This document shows positions 25,637 through 35,409 of a DNA stretch of 64,000 nucleotides, piece after piece. Origin of the DNA: GCA-2687515 sp002687515 (GTDB lineage Bacteria > Pseudomonadota > Alphaproteobacteria > Rhodospirillales > UBA2165); assembly GCA_030745835.1 (NCBI GenBank), contig JASLNU010000035.1:1-64000 (forward strand), given 5' to 3'. The position numbers and the translations under genes are program-made. Below the pieces are notes generated by a model, which was not told the origin of the DNA, ran no database searches, and worked only from the letters and a program-made list of their open reading frames with translations. Each line of letters starts with the position of its first letter. The stretch's first letter is position 1.

Positions 25637-25929
25637 GCGACAGCCAGGCTAGATCTTCGTCGGACCGGGGCGGCCGGCCGCAGTCCGGAGGCGGCGGTGG
25701 CGGCGGGCGGCGGCCTTTTTTCCGGCGCCGTAAAAGTTGCCCGTTTTCAGGCAAGAATTCGCCGAAGATCGACTATAAGGACGTCAAGTTGCTGTCGCGC
25801 TTTGTTTCCGAGCGCGGCAAGATCGTCCCCAGCCGGATCACGGCGGTTTCAGCCAAAAAGCAGCGCCTGCTTGCCAAGGCCATCAAAAGGGCCAGGTATC
25901 TGGCGCTCCTGCCCTACGTTTCCAGCTAA
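25633..25929 (+). CDS. rpsR: 30S ribosomal protein S18 (bS18)
   Basis: The 98-residue protein has a basic, glycine-rich N-terminal extension (about 1-32) followed by the conserved core, with CPFSGKNSPKIDYKDVKLLSRFVSERGKI-type sequence and KKQRLLAKAIKRARYLALLPYV near the end. It pairs with S6 on the 30S platform. The ATG overlaps the rpsF stop, and the stop overlaps a possible ATG of the following membrane-protein gene. Confidence 0.95.
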   Translation: MSDSQARSSSDRGGRPQSGGGGGGGRRPFFRRRKSCPFSGKNSPKIDYKDVKLLSRFVSERGKIVPSRITAVSAKKQRLLAKAIKRARYLALLPYVSS

Positions 25930-25991
25930 TGACCGGGGCCCGGGGCCCCGCGACTGACAGGCCAGGCAGAGGCAGGCCAAGCGGGGCGGAT

Positions 25992-26936
25992 ATGCATAGG
26001 CAATTGATCATAGCAATGGCGGGCGGCCTGGCCAGCGCCGCTTTGTCGCTCGGCGTCCTGACCGGCAGCGGCGCCGCCATCCTGTTCGCCTATTTTTCGC
26101 CGCTGCCGCTTTTACTGGTCGGGCTATCCCTTGGCCTGACCAGCGTATCGGTGGGCATCGCCCTTGCGGCTATCCTGGTGGCCTGGGTGGCGGGCGCCAC
26201 TCAGGCCGCAATATACGGAATTTCGCTGGCCTTGCCGGTCTGGCTTATTACCCGATACGCTATCGGCACGCGAAAGCTAGCCGGCGGCAGCGCGGCCAGC
26301 TATTCGGCCGGGGATATCCTGGCGCGCATGGCCGTGCTCGGCGGGCTGCTGCTTATCTTCACCGCGCTGATGACGGCATCGAACGAGGGCGGTTTCGCCG
26401 GTGCGGTACGCAGCTTCGTCGATACCATACTGGGCGCCCGCCTGGCGGCGAGCGGCGCCATTGACCGTGAAATGCTGGTCGACCGATTGGTGCCGTTGTT
26501 CCCGGCGGCAACCGCGTTGTCCTGGCTGGTGATGTTCGTCATTAACGCCACCCTGGCGCAAAGTTTCATCCGCAAGGCCGGAAAAAACCTGCGCTCGCAG
26601 ACCGGTTACGCGCAAATCACGGTGCCGGAATGGTTCTATTGGATTTTCGTCGCCGTTGCCGCCATCGCCCTTGTCGCATCGGGACCGGTCGAATATCTGG
26701 CGCGCAATTTGGTGGTTGTCCTTAGCGCCCCGTTTTTGTTCGCCGGTCTTGGCGTCATTCATATACTGGTGCAGCGGGTTGCGCTGCCGGGAATGGCCTT
26801 GACCGCGTTTTATATATTTATAATTTTGTTTTCCTGGGCGGGATTTGTTGTTGCCTGGCTCGGGTTTCTGGAACCCTGGGTCAGGCTGCGTGAACGCTAC
26901 CGGCAACCGCCCGGGACCGATACGGAGGACGAGTAA
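25992..26936 (+). CDS. DUF2232 family integral membrane protein
   Basis: The roughly 314-residue protein has about eight hydrophobic helices, such as LIIAMAGGLASAALSLGVLTG, FSPLPLLLVGLSLGLTSV, MAVLGGLLLIFTALM, FYWIFVAVAAIALVASG and MALTAFYIFIILFSWAGFVVAWLGFLEPW. Position between rpsR and rplI, size and topology match DUF2232 (YybS-like) proteins found at this spot in Alphaproteobacteria; function unknown. The ATG at 25992 begins directly before the first helix. An ATG at 25929, overlapping the rpsR stop, would add 21 polar residues and is an alternative. The stop overlaps the rplI ATG. Confidence 0.82.
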   Translation: MHRQLIIAMAGGLASAALSLGVLTGSGAAILFAYFSPLPLLLVGLSLGLTSVSVGIALAAILVAWVAGATQAAIYGISLALPVWLITRYAIGTRKLAGGSAASYSAGDILARMAVLGGLLLIFTALMTASNEGGFAGAVRSFVDTILGARLAASGAIDREMLVDRLVPLFPAATALSWLVMFVINATLAQSFIRKAGKNLRSQTGYAQITVPEWFYWIFVAVAAIALVASGPVEYLARNLVVVLSAPFLFAGLGVIHILVQRVALPGMALTAFYIFIILFSWAGFVVAWLGFLEPWVRLRERYRQPPGTDTEDE

Positions 26937-27655
26937 TGGAAGTCATACTTCTGGAGCGGATAGAAAAACTTGGACAGATGGGCGACGTGGTCAACGTGCG
27001 CTCCGGGTATGCCCGCAACTACCTTCTGCCGCAAAGAAAGGCGGTCACCGCGACCGGCGACAACAAGATATTCTTCGAAGGCCAGCGCGCGCAATTGGAA
27101 GCGCGTAATCTCGAGCTTAAATCGGAAGCCGAGAAACTGGGCAAAAAAATCGAGGGGCTGTTGGTGACCATGGTGCGCCAGGCAGGCGATGCCGGCCAGC
27201 TATACGGTTCGGTCAATGCCCGCGATATCGCCGGCGGCGTGACCGAGGCCGGCTTCAGTATCGAACGCCGGCAGGTGACGCTCGAGCGGCCGATCAAAAC
27301 GGTTGGTCTGCACTCCGTTGCCCTGAGCCTGCATCCGGAAGTCCAGGTCACGGTGACCGCCAACGTTGCCCGCTCCGCCGACGAGGCCGAGATTCAGGAA
27401 CGCACCGGTGAAGCGGTGATCAGGACCGACGAGGATGAGACCGGCGAACAGGACCTGCTGGCCCAGGCCCTGGCCGAGGATAATGAGACCGAGGATGATC
27501 AGAAAACCGGTGCCGGGGATGAAGGCGAAGGCGAAGACCAAGGCGGGGAGCAATCAGATAGCGCCGCAGAGGCCGAAGCCGATGCGCAGGAAGAGGACCC
27601 CGCCGCCGGGCAGAGCCAAGAAAATGTAGACGCGGAGGGTGACAAGGAGTCATAA
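26936..27655 (+). CDS. rplI: 50S ribosomal protein L9 (bL9) with acidic extension
   Basis: bL9 binds 23S rRNA near the L1 stalk and limits frameshifting. Residues 1-150 are canonical: MEVILLERIEKLGQMGDVV, the GYARNYLLPQ signature, a long connecting helix, and a C-terminal domain with LYGSVNARDIA and HPEVQVTVTANVARS. Residues about 160-239 are a low-complexity acidic tail rich in Glu, Asp, Gln and Gly, making the protein roughly 80 residues longer than the usual form. The tail resembles the one on S6 in the same operon. Start overlaps the previous stop (TAATG). Confidence 0.95.
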   Translation: MEVILLERIEKLGQMGDVVNVRSGYARNYLLPQRKAVTATGDNKIFFEGQRAQLEARNLELKSEAEKLGKKIEGLLVTMVRQAGDAGQLYGSVNARDIAGGVTEAGFSIERRQVTLERPIKTVGLHSVALSLHPEVQVTVTANVARSADEAEIQERTGEAVIRTDEDETGEQDLLAQALAEDNETEDDQKTGAGDEGEGEDQGGEQSDSAAEAEADAQEEDPAAGQSQENVDAEGDKES

Positions 27656-27700
27656 TAGCCCGCAACTTAACGGGGTGCCACTTTGCGGGAGGTGGGCCGG

Positions 27701-28942
27701 ATGTTTCTTGTCGGTTTGTTGTTACGCCAGATCATCCAAAAGGGAACGCTTGAAATTATTGATGCGGGTGGGCGTCTGCACCGTTTCGGCGACGGCACCG
27801 ATCCCAAGGTCACGATCCGCGCCCATAAGCGCTTGTTTCCCTGGAGGCTGGCTTTTTCGCCGTCGATGACGCTCGGCGAAAGCTACATGGATGGCAGCCT
27901 GACGGTCGAAAACGGCGGCCATATATCCGATTTTTTGGCTCTGATTTCGGAAAATGTCGGGAACGCCGGCTATCCAAAATTCAACAAATTCTTCATGGCC
28001 GTTGACACGCTGTTCCGGCGCATTCAGCAATTCAATCCGATCGCCCGGGCGCAGCGTAACGTCGCCCACCACTACGATTTGTCGGGCGGGCTGTACGAAC
28101 TGTTCCTGGACCCGGACAAGCAGTATTCCTGTGCCTATTTCGAAACACCCGACACCAGCCTCGCCACCGCGCAGGAAGACAAGAAACATCACATTGCCGC
28201 CAAACTTCTGCTTGGCGAAGGCCAGCGCGTCCTCGATATCGGATCGGGATGGGGCGGTTTGGGCCTTTATCTCGCGCGCCGGTTCCAGGCGCGGGTGACG
28301 GGCATCACCCTATCGGAAGAACAGTACAAAATTTCGAACCAGCGCGCGGCTGAGGAAAACCTGTCGCGCAATGCCGAGTTCCAGCTTCGCGATTACCGGA
28401 CGCTGGAAGGCGAATTTGACCGCATCGTTTCGGTCGGTATGTTCGAGCATGTGGGTGTCAATCACTACCGGGCCTTTTTCCAGAAATTGAAGGACTTACT
28501 GGCCGCCGATGGCGTCGCGCTTTTACATACCATCGGGCGCAAGGGCCGGCCGGTTTCTACCGATCGCTGGGTCCGCAAATACTTATTTCCCGGCGGCTGC
28601 ATTCCCGCTCTATCTGAAATCACGCCGGCAATCGAAAAAGCAGGGCTGCTGGTCACCGACGTCGAAGTTCTTGGGCCCCACTACGCCGAAACCTTGCGCG
28701 CCTGGCAAAAGAACTTCCAGGCTAACCGCAACCAGGCCCTGGAAATTTATGACGAACGCTTCTGCCGCATGTGGGAATATTACCTGGCCTCCAGCGAGAT
28801 TGCCTTTCGCCATCTGGACATGACCGTCTTCCAAATCCAATTGGCGCTGCGGCAGGATGCGGTTCCGATGTCCCGCAATTACATCGCGCTCACCGAATCG
28901 GCCTTAAAAAACCCGAAAGCGGACAGCAGCCGCGCCGCCTGA
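27701..28942 (+). CDS. cfa: Cyclopropane-fatty-acyl-phospholipid synthase family protein
   Basis: It uses S-adenosylmethionine to add a methylene bridge to unsaturated phospholipid acyl chains. The 413-residue protein starts at the ATG preceded by GGGAGGT; a TTG six codons upstream is rejected. After an N-terminal lipid-binding region comes a methyltransferase domain, with HHYDLSGGLYELFLD, YSCAYFETPD, the SAM loop VLDIGSGWGGLGLYLARR (about 180-197), VSVGMFEHVG, and YIFPGG-like sequence (KYLFPGGCIP). Any relatedness to tuberculostearate-type methyltransferases cannot be excluded. It follows rplI after 45 bases and is unrelated to it in function. Confidence 0.88.
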   Translation: MFLVGLLLRQIIQKGTLEIIDAGGRLHRFGDGTDPKVTIRAHKRLFPWRLAFSPSMTLGESYMDGSLTVENGGHISDFLALISENVGNAGYPKFNKFFMAVDTLFRRIQQFNPIARAQRNVAHHYDLSGGLYELFLDPDKQYSCAYFETPDTSLATAQEDKKHHIAAKLLLGEGQRVLDIGSGWGGLGLYLARRFQARVTGITLSEEQYKISNQRAAEENLSRNAEFQLRDYRTLEGEFDRIVSVGMFEHVGVNHYRAFFQKLKDLLAADGVALLHTIGRKGRPVSTDRWVRKYLFPGGCIPALSEITPAIEKAGLLVTDVEVLGPHYAETLRAWQKNFQANRNQALEIYDERFCRMWEYYLASSEIAFRHLDMTVFQIQLALRQDAVPMSRNYIALTESALKNPKADSSRAA

Positions 28943-28958
28943 ACGCGGCTCGCCGGTT

Positions 28959-28978
28959 TTCCCGCGTAGCCGCGGGAA
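28959..28978 (+). terminator. Possible terminator hairpin between cfa and dnaB
   Basis: An 8-bp stem (TTCCCGCG / CGCGGGAA) with a four-base TAGC loop begins 16 bases after the cfa stop. A clear T-tract is missing, so Rho-independent activity is uncertain. Confidence 0.4.
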
Positions 28979-29075
28979 CGGGTGATTTTCAAGGGCTTTG
29001 GAAGTTATCCCCGATATCCTCAAGGCTGTTGATCGATTCCGCCTTCCCCCGCTTCCCGTCCGGCTGTAATTTGCG

Positions 29076-30602
29076 ATGATGGCGACGGGCGCACAACAAC
29101 CGGTTTCCTTATCTCCGGCCGAGGGCGAAGAACGGACACTTCCGTCCTTCCGCTCGCCGCCGCACAATTTCGAAGCGGAAAAGGCGCTTCTGGGCGCCTT
29201 GATGGCCAATAACAACGCCTACGACCGGGTTTCCGATTTTCTGCGCCCGGAACAATTCGCCGATCCGGTGCACGGCCGCATCTACGAAGCCATCGCCAAG
29301 CTTCTCGATGCCAACCAAATCGCCGATCCGGTCACCCTGATAAACTTTTTCGAACAGGACGACACGCTCGCCGATGTCGGCGGCTCCGACTATTTGGCCG
29401 AACTAGCGGCATCCATGGTAAGCATCATCAACGCCCGGGAATACGGCCAGATCATTTACGATCTGCATCTGAAGCGCCAGCTTATCGATTTCGGCGAACA
29501 GGTCGTCAACCGCGCCTTCAGCCCCGAGGTCGACGATCCCTCGATGATGCAGATCGGCGACGCCGAGCAGCAGCTTTACGACCTGGCCATGACCGGCGAG
29601 TTGGAAGGCGGCTTCCAGGCATTCGACGTATCGATCAAGGAAGCCATCATGCGGGCCGAAATAGCCCACAAGCGGGACGGGCGCCTGGCCGGCGTCGGCA
29701 CCGGGCTGCGCGATATCGACGATCTCTTGGGCGGCTTTCATCCCTCGGATTTGATTATCCTGGCAGGGCGCCCATCGATGGGAAAAACGGCACTGGCCAC
29801 CAATATCGCCTTCAACGCCGCCTACGATTATGAAACCGAAACCGACGCCAACGGGAACACCCGGACCATAAACGGCGCCGTCGTCGGGTTTTTCTCCCTC
29901 GAAATGTCGTCGGAACAACTGGCGGCGCGCATCCTTTCGGAACAGACCGAAATCGCCTCCGATAAAATGCGCCGCGGCACGCTGACCAACGAGGAATTCG
30001 ACAAGCTGGTCGAGGCGGCGCGCATGCTGCACAACCTGCCTATCTTCATTGATGACACGCCGGCTCTGACCGTGAATACGCTGCGCACGCGGGCGCGGCG
30101 GCTGAAAAGCCAGCACAATCTCGGCCTGGTCATCGTCGATTACCTGCAACTGATGCAGGGCAATCTCCGCACCGACAACCGGGTTCTTGAAATCGGCGAG
30201 ATCACGCGCGGGCTCAAGACCCTGGCGAAAGAATTGGAAGTCCCGGTTTTGGCCCTCTCGCAACTCAGCCGCGCCGTCGAACAGCGCGAGGACAAGCGCC
30301 CGCTATTGTCGGATCTGCGTGAATCGGGAACCATCGAACAGGATTCTGACGTGGTCAGCTTCATCTTCCGCGAAGCCTATTATCTTGAACGCGGGGAACC
30401 GGTCCATCGCCAGGATGAATCGACCGAAAAATTCTCCGAGCGCCATGAACGCTGGCAAACCCGCAGCGATGAAATGAAACACCGTTCGGAATTGATCATC
30501 GCCAAGCAGCGCCACGGCCCGACCGGCAACGTCTCGCTGTACTTCGACGGCACCTATACGCGCTTTGCCGACTTGGACACTCAGCATACCGATACTTATT
30601 AA
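29076..30602 (+). CDS. dnaB: Replicative DNA helicase DnaB
   Basis: The hexameric 5'-3' helicase of the replication fork. The 508-residue protein has an N-terminal DnaB domain (about 28-130, PPHNFEAEKALLGALMANNNAYDRVSDFL) and a RecA-like ATPase domain. The latter contains Walker A GRPSMGKTAL (231-240), VVGFFSLEMSSEQLAAR, Walker B LVIVDYLQLM, ALSQLSRAVEQREDKRP, and an arginine-rich segment near the end. No intein is present. dnaB upstream of alr is a recurrent alphaproteobacterial order. Confidence 0.95.
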   Translation: MMATGAQQPVSLSPAEGEERTLPSFRSPPHNFEAEKALLGALMANNNAYDRVSDFLRPEQFADPVHGRIYEAIAKLLDANQIADPVTLINFFEQDDTLADVGGSDYLAELAASMVSIINAREYGQIIYDLHLKRQLIDFGEQVVNRAFSPEVDDPSMMQIGDAEQQLYDLAMTGELEGGFQAFDVSIKEAIMRAEIAHKRDGRLAGVGTGLRDIDDLLGGFHPSDLIILAGRPSMGKTALATNIAFNAAYDYETETDANGNTRTINGAVVGFFSLEMSSEQLAARILSEQTEIASDKMRRGTLTNEEFDKLVEAARMLHNLPIFIDDTPALTVNTLRTRARRLKSQHNLGLVIVDYLQLMQGNLRTDNRVLEIGEITRGLKTLAKELEVPVLALSQLSRAVEQREDKRPLLSDLRESGTIEQDSDVVSFIFREAYYLERGEPVHRQDESTEKFSERHERWQTRSDEMKHRSELIIAKQRHGPTGNVSLYFDGTYTRFADLDTQHTDTY

Positions 30603-30620
30603 GCCGTTCCGGGGGGTGCC

Positions 30621-31754
30621 ATGACCGAAACCTCGGACGCCGAATTGACCATCGACCTGGGCGCCGTTCAAGGCAACTATCAAATTTTAAGCGGCTATCT
30701 GCCGGCCGCCGAATTGGCGGCGGTGGTCAAGGCCGACGCCTATGGGTTGGGCATGAGCCGCATCGCCCCGGCCCTTAGGCACGCCGGCTGCAAGACATTC
30801 TTTGTCGCCACCTGCGCCGAGGGCATCAAACTTCGCGCCATCCTAAACGATGCCGATATCCATGTCTTCAACGGCCCGTTGCCCGGTGAAGAACCCGATT
30901 TCACCGAGGCGCGGCTGGTGCCGGTCCTCAACAGCCTGGAGCAACTGGCGATCTGGTCCGCCCATTGCGCCGGCTCGGAGACAACTTGCGCGGCCGATAT
31001 TCAAATCGATTCCGGTATGACACGGTTGGGCCTGGACATGAAGGACCTGGCGCGGCTCGAATCTGAGCCGGATTTATTGGCCCCGATCGAGGTCGATGTG
31101 GTGCTCAGCCACCTGGCTTGCGCCGACCAGCCGGAGCATCCGATGAACACCCAACAACTGGCGTCATTCGAAGCCGCGGGCGCCAATATCAAGGGCAAGC
31201 GCCTAAGCCTCGCATCGTCATCGGCGATATATCTCGGGCCCCAATATCACTTCGATTTGGCACGCGCCGGGGCCGCGCTCTACGGCGTGAACCCAACGCC
31301 GGCGAAACCCAACCCGATGCGGCAAGTCATTCGAATTCAAGGGAAAATTCTGCAAGTTCGCTCCGTTGACACCCCTCGGAGCGTTGGCTATGGTGCCACC
31401 CACCGGGCCACCCGGCCGTCGAAGATCGCGACCGTCGCCGTCGGCTATGCCGACGGTTATTTGCGTTCTCTCGGCAATGCCGGGACAGCCTATATCGATA
31501 GCCATGAGGTAGCCGTGGTGGGGCGCGTGTCGATGGATCTGACGACTCTCGATGTCGCCGACGTGCCCGATGAACTTCTCGCCTTGGGCCGCCCGGTTGA
31601 TCTCGTCGGCCCTTTCAATCCGGTCGATCGGCTGGCCCGCCAGGCGGGCACCATCGGTTATGAGATTTTGACCAATATCGGTAGGCGCTATCGGCGCCGT
31701 TACGTGGGCTGGGAAGGAATGCCAGAAGGAACGCCAGAAGGAATGCCGGAATGA
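30621..31754 (+). CDS. alr: Alanine racemase
   Basis: This PLP enzyme makes D-alanine for peptidoglycan. The 377-residue protein has the PLP lysine in AVVKADAYGLG (Lys37), DSGMTRLGLD, SSSAIYL, RAGAALYGVNP, the second catalytic tyrosine in SVGYGATHRA, and VGRVSMDLTTLDV. It ends IGYEILTNIGRRYRRRYVG, followed by a repeat tail (GMPEGTPEGMPE) encoded by a 12-base tandem repeat that runs into the start of the next gene. It follows dnaB after 18 bases and overlaps the MlaE-like gene by four bases. Confidence 0.93.
   Translation: MTETSDAELTIDLGAVQGNYQILSGYLPAAELAAVVKADAYGLGMSRIAPALRHAGCKTFFVATCAEGIKLRAILNDADIHVFNGPLPGEEPDFTEARLVPVLNSLEQLAIWSAHCAGSETTCAADIQIDSGMTRLGLDMKDLARLESEPDLLAPIEVDVVLSHLACADQPEHPMNTQQLASFEAAGANIKGKRLSLASSSAIYLGPQYHFDLARAGAALYGVNPTPAKPNPMRQVIRIQGKILQVRSVDTPRSVGYGATHRATRPSKIATVAVGYADGYLRSLGNAGTAYIDSHEVAVVGRVSMDLTTLDVADVPDELLALGRPVDLVGPFNPVDRLARQAGTIGYEILTNIGRRYRRRYVGWEGMPEGTPEGMPE
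31716..31751 (+). repeat. Three-copy 12-base tandem repeat at the alr/mlaE junction
   Basis: Units begin at 31716, 31728 and 31740 (GGAATGCCAGAA with one or two changes) and encode four residues each at the end of alanine racemase. The last unit supplies the A of the downstream ATG and lies where its ribosome-binding site would be, so copy number could affect coupling. Confidence 0.85.
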
Positions 31755-32530
31755 ATTTTCTGCAATCGGTCGGCCGCTTTACGCTCGCCTTCCTGGGAAC
31801 CGCCGGCCGGCTCAGCGTCTTCACCGGCACCGCTCTGATGCACGCCGTGCGTCCGCCTTTTTATCCGCGCATTATCCTCAAGCAAATGATCGAGATCGGA
31901 TATTTCTCGCTTCCCGTGGTCGGGCTGACCGCCGTGTTCGCGGGGATGGTGCTGGCGCTGCAAAGTTTCACCGGATTTTCGCGCTTTTCCGCCGAGGGCG
32001 CGGTCGCCAATGTGGTTGTCCTGTCGATCACGCGCGAGCTTGGCCCGGTGCTGGCCGGGCTGATGGTATCGGGGCGTATCGGCGCTTCGATGGCCGCCGA
32101 GATCGGCACCATGCGGGTCACCGAACAGGTCGACGCGCTGTCGACGCTTGCGACCAACCCGTTTAAGTATCTGGTGGCGCCGCGCTTCATCGCCGGGCTG
32201 ACGATGCTTCCGATTCTGGTGTTTATCGCCGATATTATCGGAATTCTGGGCGGTTATCTGGTCAGCGTCTACGCGCTTGGCTTCAATCCGTCCAACTACC
32301 TGCAGAACACCTGGGACTTCATGGAAGCGTTCGACGTCGTATCGGGCCTGGTAAAGGCCAGCGTGTTCGGTTTTATCATCACCCTGATGGGCTGTTACCA
32401 CGGTTATTATTCCAAGGGCGGCGCCCAAGGCGTCGGCCAGGCGACCACCAACGCCGTGGTCTCGGCATCGATCCTGATCCTCTGTTTCGACTACATCCTC
32501 ACCCAGATTTTCTTTATCACGGATGGCTGA
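31751..32530 (+). CDS. mlaE: MlaE-family ABC transporter permease
   Basis: The 259-residue membrane protein belongs to the MlaE permease family, which moves phospholipids between the membranes. Signatures include the ILKQMIEIGYFSLPVVGLTAVFAGMVLALQ region, LTRELGPVLAGLMVSGRIGASMAAEIGTMRVTEQVDAL-type sequence (about 95-135), and GCYHGYYSKGGAQGVGQATT near the end. About five hydrophobic segments are visible. It overlaps mlaF by eight bases. No mlaD substrate-binding gene follows, which is unusual; it may be encoded elsewhere. Confidence 0.88.
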   Translation: MNFLQSVGRFTLAFLGTAGRLSVFTGTALMHAVRPPFYPRIILKQMIEIGYFSLPVVGLTAVFAGMVLALQSFTGFSRFSAEGAVANVVVLSITRELGPVLAGLMVSGRIGASMAAEIGTMRVTEQVDALSTLATNPFKYLVAPRFIAGLTMLPILVFIADIIGILGGYLVSVYALGFNPSNYLQNTWDFMEAFDVVSGLVKASVFGFIITLMGCYHGYYSKGGAQGVGQATTNAVVSASILILCFDYILTQIFFITDG

Positions 32531-33296
32531 AGCCCGAACAAAAATCCGCATGGCGGACGTCCACAAGGCTTTCGGGTCGAAGGTGGTCCTGGACGGCTTC
32601 GACCTCGACGTAAAAACCGGCGAATCGATGGTGGTGATCGGCGGTTCCGGGGTCGGCAAATCGGTTATGCTCAAATGCCTCTTGGGCATTCTGACGCCGG
32701 AAAGCGGCTCGATTACCATCGACGGCGATAATGTGGTCGGCATCGGCACGCGCCAGCGCGACCGCGTCAACGCCAAGCTCGGCATGCTGTTTCAGGGCGC
32801 GGCGCTGTTTGACAGCCAATCGGTGTGGGAAAACGTCGCCTTCGGCCTGATCGCGCGCAAGGTCGGCCGCGAAGAAGCGCGCGAGATCGCCATGCGGAAG
32901 ATAGCCATGGTCGGCCTCAAGCCGGAAATTGCCGAAACGTTCCCGTCCGATCTATCGGGCGGCATGAAAAAGCGCGTCGGCCTCGCCCGCGCCATCGCCG
33001 CCGATCCTGAAATAATATTTTTCGATGAACCGACCACCGGGCTCGATCCGTTGATGGGCGATATCATCAACGATCTGATCGTCCATTGCGTCGAGGAAAC
33101 CGGCGCGACGACGCTGACCATCACCCACGACATGCTGAGCGCGCGCAAGATCGCCGATCGCATCGCGATGATTTATGATGGCAGGATTATTTGGGCCGGC
33201 GCCACCGACGATATCGACCAATCGGGCAACGAATTTGTGGAACAGTTCATCAACGGAAGCACGGACGGACCGATCCAGATGGCCGTCCGCGACTGA
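32523..33296 (+). CDS. mlaF: MlaF-family ABC transporter ATP-binding protein
   Basis: The 257-residue ATPase partners with the MlaE permease. It has Walker A GGSGVGKS (40-47), the Q-loop in MLFQGAALFDSQSVWENV, the signature LSGGMKKRVGLARA, Walker B IIFFDEPTTGLDP, and the H-loop in LTITHDM. The pair most likely powers phospholipid movement for outer-membrane lipid asymmetry. It overlaps mlaE, is 21 bases from radA, and is probably transcribed with the dnaB-alr-radA-purF string. Confidence 0.9.
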   Translation: MAEARTKIRMADVHKAFGSKVVLDGFDLDVKTGESMVVIGGSGVGKSVMLKCLLGILTPESGSITIDGDNVVGIGTRQRDRVNAKLGMLFQGAALFDSQSVWENVAFGLIARKVGREEAREIAMRKIAMVGLKPEIAETFPSDLSGGMKKRVGLARAIAADPEIIFFDEPTTGLDPLMGDIINDLIVHCVEETGATTLTITHDMLSARKIADRIAMIYDGRIIWAGATDDIDQSGNEFVEQFINGSTDGPIQMAVRD

Positions 33297-33317
33297 AACT
33301 TAAGAGACCGAAGCCGA

Positions 33318-34748
<1,431 letters not shown>

Positions 34749-34749
34749 A

Positions 34750-35409
34750 ATGGAAAACCTTCCCATCAACGGATTCGATATCGGCATCATCGCCGTCCTG
34801 TTCGTCGGGGCCTTGATCGGCCTCGCCGTCGGCTTCGTGCGCGGCGGCCTGTTTGTCATGTCGTGGCTGGGCGCCGCCATTGTCACTATCTTCGCCTTTC
34901 CGACCGTGCGCCCCTATGCCCGCCAATATATCGATAATGAATTGTTCGCCGATTTGGCCGGCGGCGCGGCCTTGTTTATCGTCACCCTGGTTGTCCTGTT
35001 TCTGATCTCCTCGGTGCTCGGCGGCTGGGTCAGGAATAGCCGGCTGAATGCGCTCGACCGGTCGCTGGGAATGGTTTCCGGCCTGGCCACGATGGCGCTG
35101 ATACTGGCCGTCGCCTATATCGCCATGGAACAGGTCTGGCCGCCGTCCAAGCAACCGGGCTGGGTCCGCGAGGCGCGTTCGATTCCGTTGATTAAATCGG
35201 CGGCGCAGTCGCTGAACAGTATCCTGCCCGATGAGTTCAAACTGATGGGAAAAAACGCCGCTAATGACGCTTCCGAAAAAGCCCGCGACTTGAAGCGTTT
35301 TCAGAACCTGGTGCGCCCGGCAAACGGCGCCGCCGCCGGACCTGAGCAGCCCGGTTACAACAAACGGGCGCGGCGCGACCTCGACCGCATTATTCAAAAC
35401 ACGCAGTGA
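34750..35409 (+). CDS. cvpA: CvpA family membrane protein
   Basis: The roughly 219-residue protein has four hydrophobic helices in its first 130 residues (DIGIIAVLFVGALIGLAVGF, MSWLGAAIVTIFAFP, ALFIVTLVVLFLISSVLG, MVSGLATMALILAVAYIAM), then a polar tail. CvpA is named for colicin V production but has a broader, poorly defined envelope role; it is commonly next to purF, as here. The ATG at 34750 was chosen because it precedes the first helix directly; GTG at 34741, overlapping the radA stop, is an alternative. The stop overlaps the purF start. Confidence 0.88.
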   Translation: MENLPINGFDIGIIAVLFVGALIGLAVGFVRGGLFVMSWLGAAIVTIFAFPTVRPYARQYIDNELFADLAGGAALFIVTLVVLFLISSVLGGWVRNSRLNALDRSLGMVSGLATMALILAVAYIAMEQVWPPSKQPGWVREARSIPLIKSAAQSLNSILPDEFKLMGKNAANDASEKARDLKRFQNLVRPANGAAAGPEQPGYNKRARRDLDRIIQNTQ

